Source of the DNA: Sphingobium xenophagum NBRC 107872
Lineage (GTDB): Bacteria; Pseudomonadota; Alphaproteobacteria; Sphingomonadales; Sphingomonadaceae
Assembly (NCBI RefSeq): GCF_000367345.1
Contig: NZ_BARE01000010.1
Span: 1 to 64,000 of the forward strand
Direction of reading: 5' to 3'
Length of the DNA stretch: 64,000 nucleotides
This document shows, one piece after another, positions 26,810 to 36,213 of the stretch. A program made the position numbers and the translations under genes. The notes under the pieces were generated by a model. The model made no database searches. It saw nothing but the letters and a program-made list of their open reading frames with translations, and was not told where the DNA came from. Position 1 is the stretch's first letter, and the number at the start of each line of letters is the position of its first letter.

Positions 26810-28399
26810 ATGACCGACTATCCCATCAAGCGCGCCCTGCTGTCCGTGTCGGACAAGGCTGGCCTTATCGAATTGGGGCAGGCGCTGGGGAAGCATGGGG
26901 TGGAGCTGGTGTCGACCGGCGGCACGGCCAAGGCGCTGCGCGATGCGGGCCTGACCGTCATGGATATTTCCGACCTGACCGGCTTCCCCGAAATGATGGA
27001 CGGCCGGGTCAAGACGCTGCATCCCAAGGTGCATGGCGGGCTGCTGGCCGTGCGGAACAACCCTGAGCATGTTGCGTCGATGGACGAGCATCAGATTGGT
27101 GCGATCGATCTGGTCGTGGTCAATCTCTATCCCTTCGCCGCGACCGTCGCCAAGGGGGCGGAGCGCGAGGAGATTATCGAGAATATCGATATTGGCGGGC
27201 CGTCCATGGTGCGCTCTGCGGCCAAGAATCATGAGAGCGTGGCGATCGTCACCGACCCGGCCGACTATGCCCGGCTGATCGCGGAAATGGATGAGAAGGG
27301 CGGGGCGACCAGCTACGACTTCCGCCGGATGCTGGCGGCCAAGGCCTATGCGGCGACTGCGGCCTATGATTCGATGATCGCCAGCTGGTTCGCCTTTGCC
27401 GATCAGGGCGTGATGTTTCCTGAAACGCTGGCCGTTGCCAGTACGCTTGGCACTACGCTGCGCTACGGCGAAAATCCGCATCAGTCCGCCGCCCTCTATC
27501 TGCCCACTGGTCCGTCGGCCAACGGCATTGCCCAGGCGAAGCAGATTCAGGGCAAGGAACTGTCCTACAACAATTATAACGATGCTGACGCCGCGCTGGA
27601 GCTGGTCAGCGAATTTCGCGATGGCCCGCCGACCGTGGTGATCGTCAAGCATGCCAACCCGTGCGGCGTGGCGACCGGCGCGACCCTGATCGAGGCCTAT
27701 GAGGCTGCGCTCGCCTGCGACAGCGTGTCGGCCTTTGGCGGCATCATCGCCGTCAACCGCCCGCTCGACGGCCCGACCGCCGAAGCGATCAGCGGTATCT
27801 TCACCGAAGTCGTCGCCGCGCCCGACGCCGATGACGCGGCGCGCGCCATCTTTGCCAAGAAGAAGAATCTGCGCCTGCTGCTGACCGGCGACCTGCCCGA
27901 TCCCGCGCGCCCCGGCCTCCAGCTCAAGACGATCGCGGGCGGGGTGCTGGTGCAGAGCCGCGACAATGGCCGGATCAGCCGCGACGCGCTGAAAGTCGTG
28001 ACGAAGCGCGAACCGACCGAACAGGAACTGGCCGACTGCCTCTTCGCCTGGACCGTCGCCAAGCATGTGAAGTCCAACGCCATCGTCTATGCCAAGGGTG
28101 GCAGCACCGCCGGTGTCGGCGCAGGTCAGATGAACCGGCTGGAATCCGCGCGCATTGCTGCGTGGAAAGCCAAGGATGCGGCTGAAAAGGCAGGCTGGAG
28201 CGAACCGCGCACCATAGGTTCGGCGGTCGCCTCCGACGCCTTCTTCCCCTTCGCCGACGGCCTGCTGGCTGCGGTCGAAGCGGGGGCCACTGCGGTGATC
28301 CAGCCGGGCGGATCGATCCGCGACGATGAAGTCATCGCCGCCGCCGATGAAGCGGGCCTTGCCATGCTGTTCACCGGGATGCGCCACTTCCGGCATTGA
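26810..28399 (+). CDS. purH: bifunctional AICAR transformylase/IMP cyclohydrolase
   Basis: A 529-residue enzyme for the last two steps of IMP synthesis. The N-terminal MGS-like cyclohydrolase domain (residues 1-200) shows [25 protein letters not shown] and [15 protein letters not shown]. The transformylase domain contains [25 protein letters not shown] and the terminal [20 protein letters not shown]. Length is normal. An upstream gap of about 110 bases separates it from the heparinase-like gene; no purine riboswitch-like structure was noticed. Confidence 0.97.
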   Translation: MTDYPIKRALLSVSDKAGLIELGQALGKHGVELVSTGGTAKALRDAGLTVMDISDLTGFPEMMDGRVKTLHPKVHGGLLAVRNNPEHVASMDEHQIGAIDLVVVNLYPFAATVAKGAEREEIIENIDIGGPSMVRSAAKNHESVAIVTDPADYARLIAEMDEKGGATSYDFRRMLAAKAYAATAAYDSMIASWFAFADQGVMFPETLAVASTLGTTLRYGENPHQSAALYLPTGPSANGIAQAKQIQGKELSYNNYNDADAALELVSEFRDGPPTVVIVKHANPCGVATGATLIEAYEAALACDSVSAFGGIIAVNRPLDGPTAEAISGIFTEVVAAPDADDAARAIFAKKKNLRLLLTGDLPDPARPGLQLKTIAGGVLVQSRDNGRISRDALKVVTKREPTEQELADCLFAWTVAKHVKSNAIVYAKGGSTAGVGAGQMNRLESARIAAWKAKDAAEKAGWSEPRTIGSAVASDAFFPFADGLLAAVEAGATAVIQPGGSIRDDEVIAAADEAGLAMLFTGMRHFRH

Positions 28400-28408
28400 G
28401 AGCGGGTG

Positions 28409-29188
28409 TCATCGCGGCTTCGCCTTGAACGAGGCCGCGCAAGCATCGTCGCCTTCGCCCATGCCGTCAGGATCGACGGCGAGTCTGCCCCAGCAGGGCG
28501 CGCTCGGATCAGCGATGCTGTGCCAATCATAGGACCTTGGGAAGAAATTAGTTGGCCCATAAGCCAGCACCAGTCGGTGGGCATCACGCGTAAGCTGGGA
28601 CAGGGGATTGTCTGAAGGCATCTCTCCAGCATTCGCCGTCATCGAACCGATCCTGCCTTTATGCGATTGCTCCAGCCCAACCCATGTGCCGTCTGTCATG
28701 CCTAATCTTCGCCCCCGCCAACTTTTCAGGCGGCTGTTGAAAGATTGAATGACATCGCGATAATCCTCTTCTGGAACATAGAATGCGCGGCTTTCCGCCG
28801 CTTATTGGTTGTCCTCATTTTCTGATGCACTGCGCCAAACACGCACGACGATAATGTCGCATCTTCTTTTAATCTCGGCATCATCAAAATCACGATCACG
28901 CCACAACATAAGGCAGTTGGCCGGGCGTGGCGTGAAATCCAAAACATAGTCGTAGCGGCCGAAAGCAGGCGCAATCTGCAATCGTATCGCGCCATCCTGA
29001 ACCGGGGGTGCCAGTTTTAATCTCAACCGTTCAACGACATAAGCTTCATTCAGCAGCTCATGAGCATATTGCCCCGTCCGCTTCGGCCCTCCCAGCTTCT
29101 CGACCAGCCAGTCAGGCATCACGCTATAGGAGCAGCTGCAGACCAGTGGCAGCAGGAGCAGGACAGGAAACAGGCGGGTCAGGCGCAT
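28409..29188 (-). pseudogene. lipoprotein gene interrupted by an in-frame TAA
   Basis: The first part (28802-29188) encodes 128 residues with a lipoprotein signal (LLLLPLVCSC) and ends at TAA (28802-28804). The same frame stays open for another 130 codons and looks coding: AAESRAFYVPEEDYRDVIQS, then FNSRLKSWRGR, on to [10 protein letters not shown], ending at 28409. A single nonsense change in one gene of about 259 codons explains this best. The downstream half could be re-initiated at an ATG at 28699. Local GC is lower than in the neighbours, which hints at acquired or decaying DNA. No family is recognised. Confidence 0.6.
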
Positions 29189-29383
29189 GGGCTATCTCTT
29201 GCGAAGCACGGAAAAAGGTCAAGCACCAATCCCTTCGCATCCGCAAAATAACGGTTTTCTGCCATTTTTTATCAACTGGCCTCTTTTCAACAACAGCCTG
29301 TGCGCTTATTTAGAGCGCGACCCTACTTCCACGTCAGACGTGGGGCGGACAATCAGAAAAGCATGTTCGACAGGAGAAACAGG

Positions 29384-29716
29384 ATGACTGCAAAGACGCT
29401 GGTGGCGCTGGCCGCCACGATGGCCCTTGCGCTGCCCGGCGTGGCGAGTGCGGGCAATGACAATATGGATGTGATCGTCGATGGTCGTGCGGGCACGGAA
29501 ACACGCTCGATTGCCGTTTCGGTCGCTGACTTGAACCTCGCCAGCACCGCCGGTTTGCGCCGCGCCGACTATCGCGTCACCCGCGCCGCCAAGCAGGTCT
29601 GCGGTTTCGTTAACGGCTCGATCATCCCCGTGACCCAGGATTATCGCAATTGCTTTGGCGAGGCACTGACCGGCGCTCGCAGCGATCTTAACGCCATGGC
29701 CCAGCGCCAGGGCTGA
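29384..29716 (+). CDS. UrcA family secreted protein
   Basis: A 110-residue protein with a classic signal peptide (MTAKTLVALAATMALALPGV, cleavage near ASA). The mature part matches the UrcA family, common in sphingomonads and relatives and of unknown function: VSVADLNLASTAGLRRADYR, AAKQVCGF and a second Cys in YRNCFGEALTGA, so one disulfide is likely. The ATG at 29384 has AGGAG upstream. A GC-rich hairpin ends the transcript. Confidence 0.85.
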   Translation: MTAKTLVALAATMALALPGVASAGNDNMDVIVDGRAGTETRSIAVSVADLNLASTAGLRRADYRVTRAAKQVCGFVNGSIIPVTQDYRNCFGEALTGARSDLNAMAQRQG

Positions 29717-29751
29717 TCATCTGCCCGGTTCCCCTCACGAAGGGGACTGCA

Positions 29752-29785
29752 GGGGGCCGTTCCGCGTCGCGGGGCGGCCCTTTCT
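29752..29785 (+). terminator. terminator after the UrcA gene
   Basis: GGGCCGTTCC and GGGGCGGCCC form a GC-rich, slightly imperfect stem followed by TTTCT. Confidence 0.65.
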
Positions 29786-29898
29786 GTTGTTGCCCGATGG
29801 CGCGTTTGCTGTCTGATCCTTACCGCGCATTAACCACTCCTTAGAATATTTCCTTCACTCCCAGGATCACGAATGACCATCCGGGGGAATTGCCTGTC

Positions 29899-31422
29899 AT
29901 GCCGCGTATCGACCAAAGCGTGGACGTCGCCATCATCGGCGCAGGCCCGGCGGGCCTGACCGCGGCCTATCTGCTGACCAAGCAGGGTTATAGCGTCACG
30001 GTGATAGAAAAAGACCCGGTCTATGTCGGCGGCATCAGCCGCACGGTCGAGCTGGACGGTTTCCGCTTCGATATTGGCGGCCATCGCTTTTTTTCGAAAT
30101 CGCAGCAGGTCGTGGACCTGTGGAACGAGATATTGCCCGACGACTTCATCCAGCGCCCGCGGATGAGCCGCATCTATTATGAGGGCAAATTCTACAGCTA
30201 CCCGCTGCGCGCGTTCGAGGCGCTGTGGAATCTGGGCATCTGGCGCTCGACGCTCTGCATGGCGAGCTTTGCCAAGGCGAAGCTGCTGCCCAACCGCAAT
30301 GTCCGCTCCTTTCAGGACTGGACCGTCAATGCGTTCGGGCACAAGCTTTTCTCGATCTTCTTCAAGACTTACACCGAGAAGGTGTGGGGGATGCCGTGCG
30401 ATGAAATGTCGGCGGACTGGGCAGCGCAGCGGATCAAGGGTCTGTCACTCTGGGGCGCCGTCACCGACGGGCTGAAACGCTCGCTTGGCCTCAACAAGAA
30501 ACCCAATGACGGCATGGCGACCAAGACGCTGCTGGAAACATTCCGCTATCCCCGCCTTGGCCCCGGCATGATGTGGGAAAAGGCGCGCGATCATGTGGTC
30601 GATGGCGGCAATCAGGTGTTGATGGCGCACAGCTTCAAAAGGCTGGAGCAGGACCAGGGCACCGATCGCTGGCGGCTGGTGGCGCAGGGGCCGGAGGGTG
30701 AGGTCATCATCAATGCCGCGCATGTCATTTCGTCCGCGCCCATGCGCGAACTGGCCGGGCGCATCCATCCGCTGCCCGCGACCTTGCCTGAGGCGATGGA
30801 CCTTAAATATCGCGATTTCCTGACCGTGGCGCTGATGGTCAAGGGGGAAGATATTTTCCCCGACAACTGGATCTATATCCACGACAGCAAGGTGCAGGTC
30901 GGGCGTATCCAGAATTTCCGCAGCTGGTCGCCAGAGATGGTGCCGGACCCGACGCTCGCCTGTGTGGGGCTGGAATATTTCTGCTTTGAAGGGGACGGCC
31001 TGTGGGCTTCGTCCGACGCCGATCTGGTCGCGCTGGCGACGAAGGAAATGGCGCAGCTGGGCCTGTGCAACCCCGGCGATGTCGTGGGCGGCGCGGTGGT
31101 AAGGCAGGAAAAGGCCTATCCGGTCTATGACGACGCCTATGCCGCCAATGTGCAGGCGATGCGCACCGAACTGGAAGCGCGCTATCCCACGTTGCACATG
31201 GTCGGTCGCAACGGCATGCACCGCTATAATAATCAGGACCATGCGATGATGACGGCGATGCTGACCGTGCGCAACATCGTTGCGGGCGCACGCATCCATG
31301 ACGTCTGGTCGGTCAATGAAGATGCCGAATATCATGAGGCCGGGGAAGAAGGTCAGGACGCCGACGCGCAGGCTGCGCTTGCCAGCACCCGCGCCGTCCC
31401 GTCGCGCCTGAAGGCTGCCTGA
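29899..31422 (+). CDS. FAD-dependent oxidoreductase (UDP-galactopyranose mutase/protoporphyrinogen oxidase-like)
   Basis: A 507-residue flavoprotein with a dinucleotide fold at the start (VAIIGAGPAGLTAAYLL, then VIEKDPVYVGGISRT) and the motif FDIGGHRFFSKS, as in UDP-galactopyranose-mutase-like proteins. C-terminal FAD contacts appear in GRNGMHRYNNQDHAMMTAML. No signal peptide or membrane segment is present. It is followed after 4 bases by GtrA and a polytopic GT-C-like protein, so a sugar mutase or redox role in surface glycan synthesis is more likely than heme synthesis. A TTG at 29890 is a weaker start. Confidence 0.85.
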   Translation: MPRIDQSVDVAIIGAGPAGLTAAYLLTKQGYSVTVIEKDPVYVGGISRTVELDGFRFDIGGHRFFSKSQQVVDLWNEILPDDFIQRPRMSRIYYEGKFYSYPLRAFEALWNLGIWRSTLCMASFAKAKLLPNRNVRSFQDWTVNAFGHKLFSIFFKTYTEKVWGMPCDEMSADWAAQRIKGLSLWGAVTDGLKRSLGLNKKPNDGMATKTLLETFRYPRLGPGMMWEKARDHVVDGGNQVLMAHSFKRLEQDQGTDRWRLVAQGPEGEVIINAAHVISSAPMRELAGRIHPLPATLPEAMDLKYRDFLTVALMVKGEDIFPDNWIYIHDSKVQVGRIQNFRSWSPEMVPDPTLACVGLEYFCFEGDGLWASSDADLVALATKEMAQLGLCNPGDVVGGAVVRQEKAYPVYDDAYAANVQAMRTELEARYPTLHMVGRNGMHRYNNQDHAMMTAMLTVRNIVAGARIHDVWSVNEDAEYHEAGEEGQDADAQAALASTRAVPSRLKAA

Positions 31423-31426
31423 TCCG

Positions 31427-31822
31427 GTGCGCATGTTGGTGGCGCTGGTTTCGCGTCTGATGTTTGCCCGCTATCTGCTGGCCAGCATCTGCGCGCTGTC
31501 GAGCGACATGGCGCTGTTCCTGATGCTCGACCATGTCGGCGCCGCCCCCATGCTGGCGGCGTTTGGCGGTTATGCCGTCGGTCTGCTCGTCCACTGGACC
31601 ATCAGCATCCGTTTCGTGTTCGATACCGGCACCGGCCCGACCCACGCGCAGCGCGCCGGGTTTGTGGCGAGCGCCCTGCTGGGGATGGGCATTACCCTTT
31701 CCATGGTCGGCGGGCTGAGCCTGATCGGCGTTGCGCCGGCGATCGCAAAATTGCTGTCTGTGCCGGTCAGCTTCCTTACCGTTTATGCGATCCGCAAATA
31801 TGGCATCTTTGCCCGCGCCTGA
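31427..31822 (+). CDS. GtrA family membrane protein
   Basis: A 131-residue protein with four predicted helices of the GtrA family, proposed to flip polyprenyl-phosphate-linked sugars. Typical elements are RYLLASICALSSDMALFLML, AAFGGYAVGLLVHWTISIRFVF and the terminal VYAIRKYGIF. It starts at GTG (31427; an ATG at 31433 is possible), 4 bases after the oxidoreductase stop, and its end overlaps the next gene by 23 bases. The context supports supplying a lipid-linked sugar to that GT-C-like protein. Confidence 0.88.
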   Translation: MRMLVALVSRLMFARYLLASICALSSDMALFLMLDHVGAAPMLAAFGGYAVGLLVHWTISIRFVFDTGTGPTHAQRAGFVASALLGMGITLSMVGGLSLIGVAPAIAKLLSVPVSFLTVYAIRKYGIFARA

Positions 31823-33563
31823 CGGAAAGCGGGCAGCGCTGCTGGCGCTACTTGCCTGGCTGCTGTGCAGCGCGGCTATGCTGTGGCTGTTCCGGGGCGA
31901 TTTCGCCACGCTTGGCTTTCGCGATCCCGATGACGCCATGCGTCTGGTGCAGGTCCGCGACTGGATAGGCGGGCAGGCCTTCTGGGATGTCAGCCAGCAT
32001 CGCGTGAACCCGCCCATAGGCGGGCCGATGCACTGGTCGCGGATCGTCGACATGCCGATCGCGGCGCTGATCCTGCTGCTGCGCCCGCTGCTGGGCATGG
32101 CCATGGCGGAACTGGTCGCCTGCGCCGTCGTGCCGCTGCTGCTGCTGGGCGGGCTGACCGCAGCGCTGTTCGTCGCCACGCGCCGGATTGCCGGGACGAT
32201 CGTGGCGTTGCTGGCCGTCATCCTGCTGCTGACCGCCCCGTCGATCCTGGTCCAGTTCACGCCGCTCAGGATCGACCATCATGGCTGGCAGATCATGGCA
32301 GCCGCGCTGGCACTGGGCGGGGCGATGGACTTGCGCCCGGTGCGCGGGGGCGTCGTTTCAGGGCTGGCACTGGCGCTCTGGCTCCAGATTTCGAGCGAAG
32401 GGCTGCCCTATGCAGCGCTGTTCGCTGCGCTGTTTGCCCTGCGCCACTGGATCGACCGGGCCGAAACGCCGCGCTTCGTCGGCTTCACTGTCGCACTGGG
32501 CGCAGCCGCGCTGATCCCGCTCATATTATTGCGTGGGCCATCTACCGTACTGGAGCGGCAGTGCGACGCGCTCTCCTTCGTCTATGTCTGGCCCTTGGTC
32601 GCGCTGGCGGTTGCGACGCCTGCCGCCGCAAGATTGATCGGCCCGTCCACCGCACTACGTCGCTGCCTGGTCGGCGCGATCGGGGGCGGCGCGGCGTTGG
32701 CGACCTTCCTGCTGACCGGCGGGGCGTGCCTGTCGGGTGATCCCTTCGCGGCGTTGGGACCGCTGGCCTATAAACTCTGGTATTTGCAGGTCATGGAGGG
32801 GCGGCCGATCTGGGAACAGAGCCGGCTGATGGTGGGCGTCATCCTGCTTCCCTCGCTATTGGGCCTGATCGCCACGCTATTGGCGGCGCGCGCGGCCAGC
32901 GGCCCGGTGCGGATGCGCTGGCTGACAATGGCGCTGCTGCTGGCCGGAACGATGCTGGTCGCGATCATGGTCATGCGGGCCGTGTCCGTGGCGCATCTGT
33001 TCGCTTTGCCCGGCACCGCCTGGCTGCTGGTCACCCTGTTCCGCCGGGTGCAGGCGTCCGCCAGCGCTATGGTGCGGATAGGCGGTTCGGTCGCACTCGT
33101 GCTGCTGACCCCGGCTGGCCTCTGCGCGCTGTGGGTGGCGTTGGCCGCGACGCCCGAACCGGCCCGAAATGCCAGCGCCAATTGCCGCGCGGCCACGGTG
33201 CTGGCCCCGCTGCGCACCCTGGCACCCACGACCCTGTTCGCGCCGATCGACCTTGGCCCCGACATTCTCGTCCAGACCCGCCATAGCGTCATCGGCACGG
33301 CCCATCACCGCAATGCAGCGGGGATTACGGCGGTGATCGAAGGCTTTGTCGATGCACCGGACCAGGCAAGAAGAGTGATCGGCGCAACCAGCGCGCGCTA
33401 TGTCGTGACCTGTGACGGGCTCAACGAATATCGCCTCTATGGCCAAGCCAATGGCAAGGGTCTGGCGGCGATGCTGGCGCGCGGCAGGATACCGCAATGG
33501 CTGGAACCCCTGCCGACCAAAGGTCCGCTGAAAATCTACCGGATCAGGCCGCCACGAAGCTGA
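31800..33563 (+). CDS. polytopic membrane protein, GT-C glycosyltransferase/STT3-like
   Basis: A 587-residue integral membrane protein with about ten to twelve helices and a C-terminal soluble part. The first external loop, FRDPDDAMRLVQVRDWIGGQ and then HRVNPPIGGPMHWSR, strongly recalls the acidic catalytic loop of STT3/GT-C transferases, which use polyprenyl-linked sugar donors. FTPLRIDHHGW and CDALSFVYVWP occur later. The C-terminal region (LGPDILVQTRHSVIGTAHHR) also resembles those proteins. The start at 31800 lies inside gtrA, pointing to coupling. The acceptor is unknown. Its 3' end overlaps the convergent msrB by 20 bases. Confidence 0.72.
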   Translation: MASLPAPDGKRAALLALLAWLLCSAAMLWLFRGDFATLGFRDPDDAMRLVQVRDWIGGQAFWDVSQHRVNPPIGGPMHWSRIVDMPIAALILLLRPLLGMAMAELVACAVVPLLLLGGLTAALFVATRRIAGTIVALLAVILLLTAPSILVQFTPLRIDHHGWQIMAAALALGGAMDLRPVRGGVVSGLALALWLQISSEGLPYAALFAALFALRHWIDRAETPRFVGFTVALGAAALIPLILLRGPSTVLERQCDALSFVYVWPLVALAVATPAAARLIGPSTALRRCLVGAIGGGAALATFLLTGGACLSGDPFAALGPLAYKLWYLQVMEGRPIWEQSRLMVGVILLPSLLGLIATLLAARAASGPVRMRWLTMALLLAGTMLVAIMVMRAVSVAHLFALPGTAWLLVTLFRRVQASASAMVRIGGSVALVLLTPAGLCALWVALAATPEPARNASANCRAATVLAPLRTLAPTTLFAPIDLGPDILVQTRHSVIGTAHHRNAAGITAVIEGFVDAPDQARRVIGATSARYVVTCDGLNEYRLYGQANGKGLAAMLARGRIPQWLEPLPTKGPLKIYRIRPPRS

Positions 33564-34020
33564 GCGCGACGCCGTTCATGCAATAGCGCAGACCCGTGGG
33601 CTTTGGCCCATCGTCGAAAACATGGCCCAGATGCCCGCCGCAGCGCGCGCAATGGACCTCGGTCCGGGGATAGCCCAGTGCGAAATCGCGACTGGTGCCC
33701 ACCGCCTTAGGCAGTGGCGCGTAGAAGCTGGGCCAGCCAGTGCCACTGTCGAACTTCGTCTTGGAGCTGAACAATTTTTGTCCGCATCCAGCGCAGGCGA
33801 AAATGCCCGCGCGATGTTCCTTGTTGAGCGGGCTGGTGAAGGGATGCTCCGTCGCCTGCTTGCGCAGCACATTATAGGCGAGCGGCGAGAGCCGCTTGCG
33901 CCATTCCGCATCGCTCAGGGCATAGGGATAGGCGGCCTCCGCCGTGCCAAGGCCCAGCCGCCACCAGCCCAGCGCCATCGCGCCGGTCGCTATGCCGCCC
34001 AAGAAGAATCGCCGGTTCAT
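33544..34020 (-). CDS. msrB: peptide methionine-R-sulfoxide reductase, exported
   Basis: A 158-residue MsrB that reduces methionine-R-sulfoxide. The zinc ligands are in CAGCG and CARCGGHLGH, the substrate region in SGTGWPSFY, and the catalytic Cys in LRYCMNG. Unlike cytosolic MsrB, it has an N-terminal twin-arginine-like signal (MNRRFFLGGIATGAMALGWW, cleavage after AEA), so it is probably exported. The ATG at 34020 is preferred over one at 34035. It lies downstream of an ABC-2 exporter pair and its 3' end overlaps the convergent GT-C-like gene. Confidence 0.92.
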   Translation of the reverse strand: MNRRFFLGGIATGAMALGWWRLGLGTAEAAYPYALSDAEWRKRLSPLAYNVLRKQATEHPFTSPLNKEHRAGIFACAGCGQKLFSSKTKFDSGTGWPSFYAPLPKAVGTSRDFALGYPRTEVHCARCGGHLGHVFDDGPKPTGLRYCMNGVALSFVAA

Positions 34021-34038
34021 GACGCCATTAAACATGGT

Positions 34039-35229
34039 TCAGCCTGTCGTGTTCCTGAACAGGCGTTTCCACCAGCTGCCCCCCGATTGCATGACATGGC
34101 GGCGGAACAGCAGCACACCCACCCGGATGATCAGCGCCACGAACGCCGCCTGCCACAGCAGCGCCAGCAGATGCGGCCACAGCGCATCGGATTGCGCCGC
34201 GCGCGCGATCATCGCGAAGGGTGAACTGAACGGAAAGATCGTCGCCGCGACCTCCGCGGGTGATCCCATATGGTCGACGGCGTAATTGGCGAAAAAGAAG
34301 ATCAGCATCTGCCCCATGGTCACCGGCATGTTCAGCGTCTGCACTTCGCGCACCGTAGCCGCCTGCGCGCCGATCCCCAGGAACAGCGATCCCAGCAGCG
34401 TATAGGCCATAGCGAAATAGAGGGTGGCAAGGATCAGGAATATCGGCCAGCCCACCGCGGGGGCTGGCAGGCTGGACCCGCCCCCATGCAGCGCCAGGAA
34501 GATCGCGAAGGCGGTGCCGCCCCAAAAGGCGATGCCGACAAAGCTCATCGCCAGCATCGCCATCAGCTTGCCCAGGAAAATCGCGTCTATCGGTACGGCG
34601 GCCGCCAATATCTCTATGATCTTGTTCGTCTTTTCTTCAACCAGATTGGACAGGATCATTCCCGCCAGCAGGATCGTCAGGAAAAACATCACCACCTGCG
34701 CTATGCGGCCGATCAGCAACCGCGCCTGCGCCTGCGCGCCAAGGCTCTTGGCGACCTCCTGCCGCTCCACCTGCACGAGTCGGAGCGTATGTTCAGCTTG
34801 CGCCGCGCTGGCGATCAGGCTCATATCGCCCTGCAACTTGTCGAGATCTTCCGCTTTGCCGGTCAGGATCGGGTGCGCGACCGATCCGGAAAGGATCGCC
34901 ACCACCGCCGAATCAGGGCGCGCCAACTGCTCGCGCGGTGCCGGGGTCAGCGGCACGCGCCGCAGCCGGACCAGCGCCTGATCTCCCATCCGTTCGGTCA
35001 GACGGGCATGGGCGCGCTCCAGCTTCGCGGCTTCCCCCGCTGGCATGGCGATGCCCACCAGCGGGCGCAGGTCTGTGCTGGCAATCTTCTCGCCCAGGCC
35101 GCCAAGGGCCATGCCGATCAGAATGGGCAGCAACGGGCCGAGCAGAAACAGCATGAAGGTGCGTGACAGCACGACGGCGGTGAAGTCCCGCCTGGCGATG
35201 ACCAGCGCGGCGCGCAGCATCTCTCTCAT
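34039..35229 (-). CDS. ABC-2 type transporter permease (NatB-like)
   Basis: A 396-residue permease with one helix near the N-terminus (SRTFMLFLLGPLLPILIGMA), a large extracytoplasmic loop (about residues 50-170), then a cluster of five helices, including VMFFLTILLAGMILSNLVEEKTNKIIEIL, the canonical ABC-2 signature. It works with the ATPase encoded immediately upstream, whose stop overlaps this ATG (ATGA). Exported substrate is unknown; NatAB homologues move sodium ions or small compounds. Confidence 0.88.
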   Translation of the reverse strand: MREMLRAALVIARRDFTAVVLSRTFMLFLLGPLLPILIGMALGGLGEKIASTDLRPLVGIAMPAGEAAKLERAHARLTERMGDQALVRLRRVPLTPAPREQLARPDSAVVAILSGSVAHPILTGKAEDLDKLQGDMSLIASAAQAEHTLRLVQVERQEVAKSLGAQAQARLLIGRIAQVVMFFLTILLAGMILSNLVEEKTNKIIEILAAAVPIDAIFLGKLMAMLAMSFVGIAFWGGTAFAIFLALHGGGSSLPAPAVGWPIFLILATLYFAMAYTLLGSLFLGIGAQAATVREVQTLNMPVTMGQMLIFFFANYAVDHMGSPAEVAATIFPFSSPFAMIARAAQSDALWPHLLALLWQAAFVALIIRVGVLLFRRHVMQSGGSWWKRLFRNTTG

Positions 35230-36191
35230 GCGTCCTGCTCCCGTGCCTGCGCTTCTTCCATCTGGCGCGCGGTCGCGGCACCGGCGATGGCGACGAAGGC
35301 GTCGTGCAGGCCGGGTCGTTCGATCGACAGGCTTTCAATCCCCGCCTGCCCATCCAGCAGTGCGCGTAACAGCGGCTCGATCCCGTCATCCGGCAGGGCG
35401 AAATGCCATGCGCCATCCTCCACGACGGTATCGGCGGGCAGCGCGCGCCGCCACGCCCAGTCACCGGCTTTGGTGCGCAGCCGCACCTGCGGGCGCAGCT
35501 TGTCGCGCGCGTCAGCCACTGTCCCCTCGAATCTTATGCGTCCGCCCGCAACGATGGCGATCCGTTCGCACAGCCGTTCGGCATGGGCGATGACATGGGT
35601 GGAAAAGAGGATGGTGACGCCCCGCCGCGCCTGCTCGCGAATCAGCGCCTCCAGCTTCTCCTGATTGATCGCATCCAGCCCAGAAAAAGGCTCGTCCAGC
35701 AGGATCAGCCGGGGTTCGTGGATGATCGTCCCGAACAATTGCACCGTCTGCGCCATGCCCTTGGACAGCTGGCGGATCGGCTTGTCGATCGCGCCGCCCA
35801 TGCCATGCCCCTCCAGCATCGCCCGCGCCCGTTCGCGGCCCTGCTTCAGCGGCAACCCGCGCAGCGCGCCCATGAATGCGATCGCCTCAAACGCCTTCAT
35901 CGACGGATAAAGCCCGCGCTCTTCCGGCAGATAGCCGACCTGCCGCGCCATCCGCAGCGGGGCGGGGTCGCCCAGCAGCGACCGCGTGCCTTCGTCCGGG
36001 TCGATGATGCCCAGCAGGGTGCGCAGCAGCGTCGTCTTGCCCGCGCCATTTGGCCCCAGCACGCCATAGATGGACCCGGCAGGCACGGCGATGTCGACGC
36101 CGTCGACCGCGCGGAAACTGCCGAATGTCTTGACAAGGCCATGGCCTTCGAGCGCATAGCGGAGGGGCGGGGCCGGAGTGTCGCCGTTCAT
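35226..36191 (-). CDS. ABC transporter ATP-binding protein (NatA-like)
   Basis: A 321-residue ATPase. The Walker A motif is GPNGAGKTT, the signature is LSKGMAQ (the NatA-type variant of LSGGQ), and Walker B is RLILLDEPFSGLD. The switch His is in STHVIAH. A C-terminal domain of about 100 residues extends past the core. The ATG at 36191 has AGGAG upstream; a longer frame to 36290 would overlap the divergent queG promoter. It forms a two-gene exporter with the permease that follows. Confidence 0.92.
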   Translation of the reverse strand: MNGDTPAPPLRYALEGHGLVKTFGSFRAVDGVDIAVPAGSIYGVLGPNGAGKTTLLRTLLGIIDPDEGTRSLLGDPAPLRMARQVGYLPEERGLYPSMKAFEAIAFMGALRGLPLKQGRERARAMLEGHGMGGAIDKPIRQLSKGMAQTVQLFGTIIHEPRLILLDEPFSGLDAINQEKLEALIREQARRGVTILFSTHVIAHAERLCERIAIVAGGRIRFEGTVADARDKLRPQVRLRTKAGDWAWRRALPADTVVEDGAWHFALPDDGIEPLLRALLDGQAGIESLSIERPGLHDAFVAIAGAATARQMEEAQAREQDA

Positions 36192-36213
36192 CCGCTCCTG
36201 ATAGTGTCCCCCC

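Noticed and set aside
28726-28995. An 89-codon minus-strand frame overlapping the interrupted lipoprotein
   Set aside because: Out of frame with the lipoprotein and its continuation, which are both protein-like; no ribosome-binding site.
29830-29844. Near-match to a CtrA box (TTAA-N7-TTAG) upstream of the flavoprotein gene
   Set aside because: One mismatch in a short motif is expected by chance in 64 kb; no second site supports it, although sciP is present in the window.
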